From: ELB16-189 sp018266435
Lineage (GTDB): Bacteria > Bacteroidota > Bacteroidia > Cytophagales > Cyclobacteriaceae
Assembly: GCA_030123525.1 (NCBI GenBank)
Contig: CP126125.1
Span: 1,178,001-1,242,000, forward strand
DNA: 64,000 nt
Direction: 5' to 3'
This document shows, piece after piece, positions 8,925-17,936 of the stretch. The stretch's first letter is position 1, and every line of letters begins with the position of its first letter. The notes beneath the pieces were generated by a model that saw only the letters and a program-made list of their open reading frames with translations, was not told the origin of the DNA and did not search any database. The position numbers and the translations under genes were made by a program.

Positions 8925-10535
8925 TCAGAAAGTAATCAACAGAGGGCCAACCTCCCAATTAGCCCTGACCGGGAAAGAATATTTGTTTTCTATTGTTTTG
9001 TAGATCACCACTTTTTCTGGTGGTATTTTTTTATAGAAGTCACCAGCATCCCACCGTCCGTTATTATTTTCATCAACTGTTATTATTATTTTATATTCTG
9101 CAGGCTTCACATAAGTAAATGTATGTTTTTTTTCATCTCTGAATTTATACAAGATTTTATTGTCAACAGAAACCATATTTACTTCAAAATTTTTTGATTT
9201 GGTTGCGATTTCGACCGAGACTATTCCTGTTTCTTCTACATTGGGTATTTGTATTTTAACATCTTGAGATTTGGATGAATCCTGGTCAATCGATATGAAT
9301 GCTGATTTTCCTACTAACAATACGGGCCGGGGTTTTTTTTCTTTTGGATCGAGGTTGAGTTTGGTTTTGAATGAAATTTGCCGGATTAACGTATCAAACG
9401 AAAATTCTTTTTGAGAAACGGATTGATAGCGTGAAGTATCGAGTTGAAAGTAAATGCTATCTAAATTCATTGTTTTCAAAATTTTAGACATAGTCATTTT
9501 TGCGTCAAACTGGTAGGTGACTGGGTTTATTGTTATGTTCCATTCACCGGTTTTGTATTTGGTATCTGGTAATTTTCCATCTGAATATTTAACATATACA
9601 GTTGTATCCACTACATTTCTCACACTATCAACAGCATGTACTAAAAGTTTCAAGGAATCTTCTTTAGGAAAATTTTTCACAACATTTATTTCTGAACTTT
9701 TATCGCCATGTGTGTATAAAAACTTTTGTTTCGAGCCCCATATTTTTATACTATCAAGAGGTTTGTTAAATCGAATGATTGAAATGGTTGACGTATTTCT
9801 AATGGACGTGAGTTTTAGTTTTCGCATGTCAATTCTTATCAAAGGAATGTGAACGGAGTCTTTTTTTTCAGGAATTTGTATCGGTTCAGTTAAATACCCA
9901 AAAGACTCTGTCTTGCTGTCTACTTTCGTATTTTTGTTTCGGTCTTCAAAGGCGTAGATATAATATTTTCCTTCTTTCAGGTTATTAATTGAAAACCTAC
10001 CCTGTTTGTCTGTCTTTGTAAAATAAATAGGCCGGTGCTTAAATATGTCGAAAGTATCTTGTTGATACAGGGCTACTAAAAGTTTTTCAGGCGGTTTTTC
10101 TTTAAATGTTTCAGTTATATATCCTTTAATAGAGAGAGAATCAATCGTTGCTCCAGTGCTAAAAGCGAGATGCAGATCTTCGGCAGGATTTCCTTCGTTC
10201 AGGTCTTGTATTCCGTTTCTGAAAGCTATGCTGTAGGTAGTATTTAGATTCCAATTTTTTTCAGGAACGATCGTTACACTTTTTTTCTTTACTAAAAACT
10301 TTGTGTTAGGCCCGGGCGAAGGGGTGATAATAATTTCCTCTTTTGCATCTTTTAGTTTAACGTATTCATCGAATTGAAGAACTATGTTTTTTCCAGAAAA
10401 ATTTTTTTGCCCGTTAGCCGGAACCGAGGTGAGCAAAACCGGAGGATCAATATCTTTTGGTCCACCTGCTGGCTGACTTTGGCGTGCACATTGCCAAAGT
10501 ATGCATGCACAGAAAAGCATAAAGGTTAGTCGCAT
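8925..10535 (-). CDS. Ig-like domain (SbsA/Big_5 type) lipoprotein
   Basis: 536 residues. A signal peptide with a Cys near residue 15 (CACILWQCARQSQPAGG) is followed by the stretch GGPKDIDPPVLLTSVPANG, the start of the SbsA-type Ig-like domain common in Bacteroidota lipoproteins. FDEYVKLKDA and YSIAFRNGIQDLNEGNP belong to the same domain. A carboxypeptidase-regulatory-like segment (GRFSINNLKEGKYYIYAFED RN) follows near residues 170-210. The C-terminus has a second D-x-N-x-N-G-x-W-D-x-G-like motif (DENNNGRWDAGDF), probably calcium-binding. Its start overlaps the upstream methyltransferase gene by 10 nt, so the two are probably co-transcribed. It should be anchored in the outer membrane; function unknown. 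Confidence 0.85.
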   Translation of the reverse strand: MRLTFMLFCACILWQCARQSQPAGGPKDIDPPVLLTSVPANGQKNFSGKNIVLQFDEYVKLKDAKEEIIITPSPGPNTKFLVKKKSVTIVPEKNWNLNTTYSIAFRNGIQDLNEGNPAEDLHLAFSTGATIDSLSIKGYITETFKEKPPEKLLVALYQQDTFDIFKHRPIYFTKTDKQGRFSINNLKEGKYYIYAFEDRNKNTKVDSKTESFGYLTEPIQIPEKKDSVHIPLIRIDMRKLKLTSIRNTSTISIIRFNKPLDSIKIWGSKQKFLYTHGDKSSEINVVKNFPKEDSLKLLVHAVDSVRNVVDTTVYVKYSDGKLPDTKYKTGEWNITINPVTYQFDAKMTMSKILKTMNLDSIYFQLDTSRYQSVSQKEFSFDTLIRQISFKTKLNLDPKEKKPRPVLLVGKSAFISIDQDSSKSQDVKIQIPNVEETGIVSVEIATKSKNFEVNMVSVDNKILYKFRDEKKHTFTYVKPAEYKIIITVDENNNGRWDAGDFYKKIPPEKVVIYKTIENKYSFPVRANWEVGPLLITF

Positions 10536-11422
10536 CGTTTGGCAATATAAATCAGACTGGAGTAGTTCGTTGATTTTTTAGCACGGAGGTTTGAAATCAT
10601 ACCGTTGAAAAATGCCTTTGCCGCTTGAAGTATTTTTATTCTGTTGGGATGAAGATACGATTCACTCAGCAGAGAAACATAATATGAATCGTAAACCATA
10701 GGAGTAGTGAGCAACAATTGAAAACCATTTTGATCTAAGATCCTTTTCATATTTGAATGACTAAAGTGCCATAAATGGCGAGGTACATCATACGCTGCCC
10801 AATGATCTTTATAAACAGAGGCATCGTATGACTCCGGGTTAGGGACGGCAACAACAAGTGTACCATTTTGCTTTAGCAACTGATGAAATTTTTCTAAATA
10901 TTCATTAGGGTTATGCAGGTGTTCTAACACATGCCATAAGGATATTACATCAAATGAATTTTCTTTTAAAGAATCAAGACTCTCGGCAATTTCAAGTTTC
11001 TTTTCTTCAGCTCTTTGTCTGGCCACAGGCGATGGTTCTACACCTGACACAATCCAGCCGTGTGTTTTCATTTCATTTATAAACTCACCGGTACCACAGC
11101 CAAAATCCAATATTTTACACCCCGTACTACACTTTTGTATCAGGGTTCTTTTCTTTTTCAGCATCTGACCCCGAACGAATTTATAAAGCACGTCAAATAG
11201 GTTTCGTTTACCATCAGTATGCGATATGTAATTTTCTGACAAGTAATATTCTCCTATTTCAGATACAGGGGGCTGGGGTGTGGTAATCAAAAGATTACAC
11301 GTGGTGCATTTTTGAAGTAAAAATTTTTTGTGCGATACCAATTGGTCCTCACACTCAAGAAATGGGTGGAAGCTATGGCTTGCACAGATTGGGCAAAGTT
11401 GATGTGGTGTGGTTGGCATCAT
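10526..11422 (-). CDS. Class I SAM-dependent methyltransferase with N-terminal zinc ribbon
   Basis: 298 residues. Two CxxC pairs (CPICAS at about 10-15 and CTTCNL at about 38-43) form a zinc ribbon. A Rossmann methyltransferase follows, with motif I ILDFGCGTGEF near residue 105 and WHVLEHLHNP near 163. This architecture (methyltransferase type 11/23 with a zinc ribbon) is used for small molecules or surface glycans; the substrate cannot be read from sequence. Its ATG overlaps the mnmG stop (ATGA), and its end overlaps the next lipoprotein gene, so it sits inside a translationally coupled row. Confidence 0.88.
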   Translation of the reverse strand: MMPTTPHQLCPICASHSFHPFLECEDQLVSHKKFLLQKCTTCNLLITTPQPPVSEIGEYYLSENYISHTDGKRNLFDVLYKFVRGQMLKKKRTLIQKCSTGCKILDFGCGTGEFINEMKTHGWIVSGVEPSPVARQRAEEKKLEIAESLDSLKENSFDVISLWHVLEHLHNPNEYLEKFHQLLKQNGTLVVAVPNPESYDASVYKDHWAAYDVPRHLWHFSHSNMKRILDQNGFQLLLTTPMVYDSYYVSLLSESYLHPNRIKILQAAKAFFNGMISNLRAKKSTNYSSLIYIAKRCD

Positions 11423-13278
11423 CTACCCAAGTACACACTAAGAATGGAAACATCAGCAGGTGATACTCCGCTGATTCTACTCATCTGTCCAATCGTTTCA
11501 GGACGAATTTTTTTCAGTTTTTCTCTTCCTTCAGCCGAGAGAGCTTTCACTTTGTCATAATCAAAGTCTGTTCTGATTTTAAAATCTTCGAGGCTTTCTA
11601 TTTTTTCGGCCAGTTTTTGTTCACGCTCAATGTAAGGTTCATACTTTACGGTAATTTCTACCTGTTCGGTAATTTCTTCTGAGTACTTCCCAATCAGGTC
11701 GGCAACATCTTTATTTATTTTTTTTAAATCATGGATATTGATTCCGGTCCTTTTTAGTAAACTAATTAAACTGGTTTTTTCGTTGATTGGCGCAGAGTTG
11801 GTTAACAAGTTAGAGTTTACTTCTTCGGGCAAAACTTTTACAGATTCAATTGTCTTAAGAAGTGATTTAATTTTTTCTTTCTTTCCTCTTATTTTTTCTA
11901 ATCGCTCATTTGATGCCAGACCGATCTCGTTACTTTTTTCTGTTAGCCTGATGTCAGCATTATCTTGACGAAGAAGAATTCTAAACTCTGCGCGGCTGGT
12001 AAACATGCGATAAGGCTCTTGGGTACCCTTGTTTACCAGGTCATCAATCAATACACCAATGTAGGCTTCTGATCTTTTAAGCACGAACGGATCTTTGTTA
12101 TTAATTTTGTTATGAGCGTTAATTCCGGCCACCAAACCTTGGCAAGCCGCTTCTTCGTATCCGGTTGTGCCATTTATTTGCCCTGCAAAATACAGATTAT
12201 CAATTAGTTGTGTTTCTAGTGTGGTTTTAAGCTGAGTTGGAGGAAAGTAATCGTATTCTATGGCGTAGCCAGGTCTGAACATACGTACATTTTCAAAACC
12301 TGGGATTTTTTTAAGCGCTTGATACTGAATGTCTTCTGGAAGCGAAGTAGAAAAACCGTTTACATATACCTCTATTGTATTCCACCCTTCGGGCTCAACA
12401 AAAATTTGGTGGCGATCTCTTTCGGCAAAGCGATTAATTTTATCTTCAATAGATGGACAATACCTTGGACCAAGTCCTTTGATGCGACCCTGATACATGG
12501 GTGATTTGTCAAATCCTTTTTCTAGTATGTTATGAACTTCAGGATTAGTGTAAGTTACCCAACAGCTTTTTTGAACAGAAAGAGAAGTAGTTTCAGTAAA
12601 AGAAAACTTACCAGGATTTTCATCTCCCGGCTGCTCAGTCATTATTTCATAGTTTAGTGAGCGGCCATCCACACGAGGCGGAGTGCCTGTCTTCATTCTG
12701 CCCGATTCAAAACCAAGACTTATCAGTTGTTCTGTTATTCCTGTTGAAGCCTTTTCAGAAGTTCTTCCTCCTCCAAAGTTTTTTTCACCCACATGTATCT
12801 TACCATTCAAAAAGGTTCCATTGGTTAAGACAACAGATTTAGATTCTATATCTAATCCCAATGTTGTAGATACACCAACGACTTTATTACTTTTTATCAG
12901 AATACCTTTTACCGTGTCTTGCCAAAAATCAACATTAGGGGTTCTTTCTAAGGCCAGTCTCCACTCCTCTGCAAATTTGCCTCTGTCATTTTGAGTTCGT
13001 GGGCTCCACATGGCTGGGCCCTTAGAACGATTGAGCATTCTAAATTGAATCATAGACTTGTCGGAAACAATGCCTGAGTATCCGCCCAGAGCATCAATTT
13101 CCCTAACAATTTGACCCTTTGCTATACCGCCCATAGCCGGATTGCACGACATTTGTCCAATGGTCTGCATATTCATAGTAACCAAAAGGACTTTAGAGCC
13201 CATATTAGCAGCAGCAGCTGCAGCTTCGCAGCCGGCATGCCCGCCCCCCACAACAATTACATCGTATTTAGGAAACAT
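11419..13278 (-). CDS. mnmG: tRNA uridine-5-carboxymethylaminomethyl(34) synthesis enzyme MnmG
   Basis: FAD enzyme that works with the GTPase MnmE to install (carboxymethyl)aminomethyl groups on U34 of certain tRNAs. The FAD-binding motif VGGGHAGCEAAAAAANMG lies near residues 10-27. The family blocks CNPAMGGIAKGQIVREIDALGG and KTGTPPRVDGRS are present, with GQINGTTGYEEAACQGLVAG near residue 370 (quoted in part). The 619-residue length is normal. mnmE is not in the window. Upstream lie two parS-like sites and then ybeY. The downstream methyltransferase overlaps its stop by 4 nt. Confidence 0.97.
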   Translation of the reverse strand: MFPKYDVIVVGGGHAGCEAAAAAANMGSKVLLVTMNMQTIGQMSCNPAMGGIAKGQIVREIDALGGYSGIVSDKSMIQFRMLNRSKGPAMWSPRTQNDRGKFAEEWRLALERTPNVDFWQDTVKGILIKSNKVVGVSTTLGLDIESKSVVLTNGTFLNGKIHVGEKNFGGGRTSEKASTGITEQLISLGFESGRMKTGTPPRVDGRSLNYEIMTEQPGDENPGKFSFTETTSLSVQKSCWVTYTNPEVHNILEKGFDKSPMYQGRIKGLGPRYCPSIEDKINRFAERDRHQIFVEPEGWNTIEVYVNGFSTSLPEDIQYQALKKIPGFENVRMFRPGYAIEYDYFPPTQLKTTLETQLIDNLYFAGQINGTTGYEEAACQGLVAGINAHNKINNKDPFVLKRSEAYIGVLIDDLVNKGTQEPYRMFTSRAEFRILLRQDNADIRLTEKSNEIGLASNERLEKIRGKKEKIKSLLKTIESVKVLPEEVNSNLLTNSAPINEKTSLISLLKRTGINIHDLKKINKDVADLIGKYSEEITEQVEITVKYEPYIEREQKLAEKIESLEDFKIRTDFDYDKVKALSAEGREKLKKIRPETIGQMSRISGVSPADVSILSVYLGR

Positions 13279-13289
13279 ATAAGTATTAG

Positions 13290-13305
13290 TGTTTCACGTG
13301 GAACA
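13290..13305. other. parS-like ParB binding site 1
   Basis: TGTTTCACGTGGAACA. Its reverse complement, TGTTCCACGTGAAACA, is the classical Bacillus subtilis Spo0J/ParB parS 16-mer. The site lies 11 nt upstream of the mnmG start and has a second copy 39 bp away. CACGTG with these flanks is long enough that chance occurrence twice in 55 bp is very unlikely. Confidence 0.85.
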
Positions 13306-13328
13306 GTGCAGCCTGTGCAGGTTCAATA

Positions 13329-13344
13329 CGTTTCACGTGGAACT
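13329..13344. other. parS-like ParB binding site 2
   Basis: CGTTTCACGTGGAACT, matching site 1 in the central 14 bases (GTTTCACGTGGAAC) and differing only at the two outermost positions. It has the same orientation and ends exactly at the ybeY stop codon, so the pair fills the ybeY-mnmG gap. Centre-to-centre spacing is 39 bp. Confidence 0.8.
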
Positions 13345-13758
13345 TTAGCGCAAAGATAAATAAGCATCTTCCTTTTTGCGCATTTGTTGTTTTGCAGATT
13401 TGCTCTTGTCTTTATAGCCACACAGGTGTAATACTCCATGGATCATTACCCGATCAAGCTCTTCTTGAAAAGTACAGCCAAACTTTATCGAATTTTCTTT
13501 TACCCGGTCAATACTTATATGGATATCGCCAGAAATAGATTTTTCATGTGAATAGTCGAATGTAATGATATCGGTAAGGGTTTGATGGTTGAGGTATTCT
13601 GAATTAAGCCTGAGCAAAAGCTTGTCTGATGTAAAAATGAAGTTGATTTCAAAAACGGACTTGCCCTCATGGCGAGTCGCAGAATTAATCCATTGAATCC
13701 TTTTTCTTTGATTTATCAGTTTAAAATCAACACCCTCCGAAAAAAACCGAATGGGCAT
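13345..13758 (-). CDS. ybeY: Endoribonuclease YbeY (16S rRNA maturation / ribosome quality control)
   Basis: 137 residues. YbeY is a metal-dependent RNase acting in 16S rRNA 3'-end maturation. The central block LNHQTLTDIITFDYS and the metal motif HGVLHLCGYKD are visible. The first two metal histidines of the H-x3-H-x5-H motif are present, while the third position is Asp. That H-to-D change appears to be usual in Bacteroidota members rather than a defect. Its ATG shares one base with the stop of the upstream ATPase gene, so the two are coupled. Confidence 0.92.
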   Translation of the reverse strand: MPIRFFSEGVDFKLINQRKRIQWINSATRHEGKSVFEINFIFTSDKLLLRLNSEYLNHQTLTDIITFDYSHEKSISGDIHISIDRVKENSIKFGCTFQEELDRVMIHGVLHLCGYKDKSKSAKQQMRKKEDAYLSLR

Positions 13759-14171
13759 TATTGATTGATATAAAAATTTAACTCAACCACCTTCCCATTT
13801 TCTTTGAAAAAGACTTCGTCTGATAAATGCTTCATTAAAAAAATCCCTCTGCCTCCCGGTTTAGCTAAATTTTCAGGAGAAGTGGGGTCGGGCAGGTGAT
13901 GGTAATCAAAGCCTTTACCCTCATCTTCTATTTTGAATTTTACCAAGCCTTGATCAAACGTAAGTGAAAGGGTTACATTTTTTGTTGAATCATTTTTGTT
14001 TCCGTGCTTGATTGCATTGTTTACGGCTTCTGTTACGGCAACCATGATGTTGCCATAGATGTCGTCATCTAATTTGTACTTCTCTTTAGCATTATCAATA
14101 AAACTTTCGATAATGCGAATGTTCTCAGTAAGAGACGGGATTTCAATGCTAATGTTTTTCACTCCAGACAC
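13758..14171 (-). CDS. ATP-binding protein, RsbW-type anti-sigma/serine kinase fold
   Basis: 137 residues with a GHKL ATPase fold. The N box is EAVNNAIKHGN (about residues 48-58), the G1 box is IEDEGKGFD and the G2 region is PGGRGIFLMKHLSDEV. There is no dimerisation His domain, so it is an RsbW/SpoIIAB-type stand-alone kinase. In other phyla such proteins bind sigma factors and phosphorylate STAS anti-anti-sigma proteins. No sigma factor or STAS gene is adjacent. It overlaps ybeY by one base and follows the DUF4175 gene by 3 nt. Confidence 0.88.
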   Translation of the reverse strand: MSGVKNISIEIPSLTENIRIIESFIDNAKEKYKLDDDIYGNIMVAVTEAVNNAIKHGNKNDSTKNVTLSLTFDQGLVKFKIEDEGKGFDYHHLPDPTSPENLAKPGGRGIFLMKHLSDEVFFKENGKVVELNFYINQ

Positions 14172-14174
14172 GGG

Positions 14175-17100
14175 TCAATTGATTCGTTTAAAATATTCAT
14201 CCACTTGTTTTTTATAATACGGCAAAAGCTTTGGTGGTACGTTTTTCAGCAATTCTACTTCTTTTTCTTTTAAGCGTAAATACTCTTCAAATGCAGGCGG
14301 TATTGTTTGACTATGTTCTTTAGCTGTCTCTCCTTTTCTTTCTTCATCTAAATTCTGCTCACGCATCGATTTCTCGGCTTGAAGTAAGCGTGTCATGATT
14401 TCTTTTTGCCTTCTGATGGTTTGGTCGGTGATTTGTTTATTGATTAGATCTAGTTCTGTTTGTTCCATTTTTTCAGTCAGCCCGTTACCAATGTCTTTGC
14501 TCTGTCCTTGTTGCTTCATTTTTTCCTGCAGTTGCTGAAGAGCTTTTCTGATTCGTTCTTGCTCTGCTGCCATGCGTGCAAGCTCTTCTGAAAATTGTTG
14601 ACCGGTTTTCTGACCATTTTTTAGTTGCTCTATTTTATCATTCACAGATTGTTGCATTTTGCTTAGGCTTGGAAAACTTCCGCCTTTTTTTCCTTTTCCA
14701 TTTTTTGATGGTTTTGCATTGGCCATCATTTTCATCATCATATCGAAGTGTTCATTGAGCATCAAGGCTAAATTATTAATACTTGTCATGCTGAATTGCA
14801 TTTCTGAAGACGCAAGACCTTTTCTTCTTTCTTTAATAGCATACACAGATTTAGAGATGTGGTTATTCAACTCTCCCACCTCTCTGGTAACAATAGAAGC
14901 TAAAAACGGATCGCGTTTAGATAAAGATAACAGGCTGTCTTCCAGCACCTTAGAGTCGTTTTCAATTTTTATTTGATTCTGTGATACTTGAATCATTTTT
15001 GGATCAGCCTGTTGTAAGCTGTTAAATTCTTTCATTAAACCCTCTTGATCAAATGAAAGTTTGATCAGTCCATGTGCAATTTGGCGAATACTCTCCAGGT
15101 TTTGGGTGTCAATCTCCATCTCCATCGTGTTTTGCATACTTTGTAGTTGCTTTTGCATCTGCTTCATTTGGTTCGCGGCCTTTTTTTGTTGCCCGACAGA
15201 TTTTTTCATTTCTCCCTGCTCCAACGATTTTTCACTTTCTTGTTGTGATTTATCCAATTCCTGCATGTCTTCTTTTGTAGGCATGTTCTGATTATTAGGA
15301 TTTGCCTCTTTACCCAACTCCTTCAATTCCTCCATTGTTTTCTCAAAATTCTTGGTATCGTCTTTTATCTCCTTTTGTTCTTGCTGCAATTTTTCTTTTG
15401 TATTGCTGGTATTATCGGTCTTTGAACTAAGGCTATCTGTTTTTTTAATCAAGCCTTCTTGTTTCTCGGCTGTAGATTTTATTTCGTTTATGGCCTGATC
15501 CAGTTTGTAATCGAATTTCAGTTGCTTGAATAATGACAAGGTTCGTTCCAGTTCTTTTTCCAAATTGATTTCTTTGCGATCCATTTTGTCAAGCATCTTT
15601 TGAACCTGTTGCAGGTCGGCATTGTCTTTCAATAATTTTTCGAGTTCGTCAAATAATTTTTTTGTTTCAGGATCGAGCAAATCATTCATTAGTTTTTGTA
15701 GTTGTTCTGATCTTTCTTTGATGCGTTCGTTCTCTTCAGAAAACATATCCTTTTTTTGTTCCAGTAATTTGTTTTCCTTTTGCAACTCATCGATTACTTT
15801 GTTAAGCTTCTCTCTTTGATTGACTAAATCCTCAAGCATTTTTTTATCATCCCAGTTCAATGATTGCTTACCTTTTAGTTTTTGCTGAGCTTCATCAATT
15901 GAGTGCCGTAAACTTTTTGCTTTTTGCAGGCTTTTGTCAATCGTACTTTCGGCTGTTTGTTGTTGTTCAGAAATGGAGGTTTTAAATTCTTCTTTGGTCG
16001 GAAACGAGAATGAATAACTTGCTGATCGAGATGACTTTCTTCCATTTACTGCATCATTATCCCACACTTCAAAATAATAATTGATACGGTCGCCCGGTCT
16101 AAGATGAAGAGAATCGATGGCCCAGTTGTAATAAAAATTTTGTTGAGCCCTGCCAGGCGCAATCGGTATGAGAATGGAATTCTTTTTATTGCTCACCTCG
16201 TAGTGTAGAAATAGTTCAGTCAGGCCATAGTCGTCTTTTAGCGAACCACCGGTCAGAATTGATTTATATAGTACTGTGTCGCGAAGATTTTCAATAACGA
16301 TTTCCGGGTATTGGTCTTTAATGGTTTCGATGGTATATGAAAACACATCTTTGCTCGAACTGAGCCCATTTTCAAGAAAAATAGAATATTGATCTGGGCT
16401 ACGAATAACAGACTCGTACTGAAACAACTGATTGTCAACCTGTTGCATTTTTTCTTTCCCCTTTTTTGATGCAAATCCGATAAAAACTTTTGTGGTATTA
16501 ATAGCCATGATTTTCCACCTCACCTTGGTACCTACCGGAACCTGAAGGTTTCCGGCATTATTGATTTGCTCAAATGGTTTGCCGGTGTATTTAGGATAAA
16601 ACAGCAATACATTTAATAGCGAAACTTCTGGGCGTTTGATTAAAGTTAATTTGTGAACCGGTGAAAAAAATCCGGCCGATTGGAATTGAAAGTCAAATCC
16701 CTGTTGGAGTTTTTCAAACGTATAAGAAAATTTGCCCGCGCCCAGGTTTTCCATTTTCCATCGCTGAGAGCCCGAAAGAATGTAGCACGACTCGGGAATG
16801 GAATTTCCATCCAGCGAAAGCTGCAACACAAAATCTTCATTGAAGTAAGCACGAAGGTTTTCATTAATCACATGAAAAGAAAAGGGAGCTTCGGGAGAAA
16901 ATTCTTGGTTGAATTTAATGATGCGCTCTGGGCTCTTAGTAAAAATTGTACTGTCAACAAATGTGAGCACAACAATAAAAGCAACCGGCACAAGCAAGTA
17001 TCGCAAGTATTTTTTATTCCGTTTAAAGTCAACAGCTTGTTCAAAAGGAACAGAATTAATTTGTTCTGATTTTTTAATAACACCAGCCCTTGCCAGGTCG

Positions 17101-17444
17101 TTTTTGCTTGTTGAAAGTTGAATGATGTTAAGGAGCCGGTCGGCAACAGAGGGAAAAAATTTTCCGATCAGCCTGGCGCTCTCTTCTTCACTAAGCCCCT
17201 TTTTAAACAGCCACCATTTTAGAGGTACCCGCAAAAAAATAAAAAAACAACTTCCGCAAAGAACAATGAACACAAAAAGTAAAAAAAACCGCGACCATCG
17301 GTTGAGCCAAAAACTGTATTCCAAAACTGATGCTAAGAGAAAATAACTCAGCGAAAACACCAACAAAAGAAGGGTCCCTTTGAGAAAAAGGTTGAGGTAA
17401 AATTTTTTCTTGAACGAAGAGATCTTTTGATGAATGTCGCTCAT
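14175..17444 (-). CDS. DUF4175 family membrane protein with long coiled coil
   Basis: I place the start at ATG 17444 (MSDIHQKISSFKKKF), giving 1089 residues; the frame also opens at an upstream TTG (17498). Two membrane helices come first (FLKGTLLLLVFSLSYFLLA; FFLLFVFIVLCGSCFFIFL), with a third near residue 150 (YLLVPVAFIVVLTFV). A beta-rich extracytoplasmic region runs to about 490. The remaining half is an extreme coiled coil rich in Gln, Lys, Glu and Met. The C-terminus is YKKQVDEYFKRIN. DUF4175 proteins occur in Bacteroidota and alphaproteobacteria and have no assigned function. The gap to the next gene is 3 nt. Confidence 0.88.
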   Translation of the reverse strand: MSDIHQKISSFKKKFYLNLFLKGTLLLLVFSLSYFLLASVLEYSFWLNRWSRFFLLFVFIVLCGSCFFIFLRVPLKWWLFKKGLSEEESARLIGKFFPSVADRLLNIIQLSTSKNDLARAGVIKKSEQINSVPFEQAVDFKRNKKYLRYLLVPVAFIVVLTFVDSTIFTKSPERIIKFNQEFSPEAPFSFHVINENLRAYFNEDFVLQLSLDGNSIPESCYILSGSQRWKMENLGAGKFSYTFEKLQQGFDFQFQSAGFFSPVHKLTLIKRPEVSLLNVLLFYPKYTGKPFEQINNAGNLQVPVGTKVRWKIMAINTTKVFIGFASKKGKEKMQQVDNQLFQYESVIRSPDQYSIFLENGLSSSKDVFSYTIETIKDQYPEIVIENLRDTVLYKSILTGGSLKDDYGLTELFLHYEVSNKKNSILIPIAPGRAQQNFYYNWAIDSLHLRPGDRINYYFEVWDNDAVNGRKSSRSASYSFSFPTKEEFKTSISEQQQTAESTIDKSLQKAKSLRHSIDEAQQKLKGKQSLNWDDKKMLEDLVNQREKLNKVIDELQKENKLLEQKKDMFSEENERIKERSEQLQKLMNDLLDPETKKLFDELEKLLKDNADLQQVQKMLDKMDRKEINLEKELERTLSLFKQLKFDYKLDQAINEIKSTAEKQEGLIKKTDSLSSKTDNTSNTKEKLQQEQKEIKDDTKNFEKTMEELKELGKEANPNNQNMPTKEDMQELDKSQQESEKSLEQGEMKKSVGQQKKAANQMKQMQKQLQSMQNTMEMEIDTQNLESIRQIAHGLIKLSFDQEGLMKEFNSLQQADPKMIQVSQNQIKIENDSKVLEDSLLSLSKRDPFLASIVTREVGELNNHISKSVYAIKERRKGLASSEMQFSMTSINNLALMLNEHFDMMMKMMANAKPSKNGKGKKGGSFPSLSKMQQSVNDKIEQLKNGQKTGQQFSEELARMAAEQERIRKALQQLQEKMKQQGQSKDIGNGLTEKMEQTELDLINKQITDQTIRRQKEIMTRLLQAEKSMREQNLDEERKGETAKEHSQTIPPAFEEYLRLKEKEVELLKNVPPKLLPYYKKQVDEYFKRIN

Positions 17445-17555
17445 ATCCGGTCCACCATTAATCAAAGTTAGCCATTTGATAACGGCCTTATCGGCCAAAA
17501 GGTTTTGCTGACCAATGTAGCGATCAATTGGATTTCAAAAAAGAAAACAAGCTGA

Positions 17556-17936
17556 TTATTCGGGATTGGGATGTTCTGACAGGTTCCACCCAAATTCTTT
17601 TTCAAAATATTCAAGGATATGCATTTTCAATAATCTCTCTTGTTCGAGTAAATCAAAGTGAGGAAGCTTTCTTACCAACTTCCAATGGGGCCAACCCTGC
17701 GGGTCAACACCTTCTAACTCATAATACCCCGAGAGGCTCAATACTTTACAAATGGCAATATGCAGCAGGTCTTGTTTTTCTTCTTTAGAAAAATGTTTTG
17801 CGCCCCTCCCCAATTCGTGTACACCAATCAGGAACAGAACCCCATTCAGATCCTTTGGTTTTTTTTGTATTATTTTTTCAAACTGCACAAGCAGGGACTG
17901 CCACTGTCTTTCTGCCGCTAAATCTTTTTTTAACAT
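17556..17936 (-). CDS. Conserved hypothetical protein
   Basis: 126 residues, cytosolic and with no signal peptide. It has a helical, acidic-basic composition with the aromatic-rich segment GYYELEGVDPQGWPHW in the middle and a C-terminal FEKEFGWNLSEHPNPE. I do not recognise a catalytic motif. Its ATG overlaps the stop of the upstream carboxymuconolactone-decarboxylase-like gene by one base, implying co-expression and perhaps a shared pathway. It is real on the grounds of coupling, length and composition; function is unknown. Confidence 0.75.
   Translation of the reverse strand: MLKKDLAAERQWQSLLVQFEKIIQKKPKDLNGVLFLIGVHELGRGAKHFSKEEKQDLLHIAICKVLSLSGYYELEGVDPQGWPHWKLVRKLPHFDLLEQERLLKMHILEYFEKEFGWNLSEHPNPE

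Noticed and set aside
13111..13359. 82-codon plus-strand ORF across the mnmG start
   Set aside because: It is the antisense of mnmG plus the two parS sites, whose repeated sequence gives a repeated V-S-R-G-T; no independent support.
17445..17498. 18-codon upstream extension of the DUF4175 gene
   Set aside because: It needs a TTG start; ATG 17444 gives a cleaner N-terminus directly before the first membrane helix.
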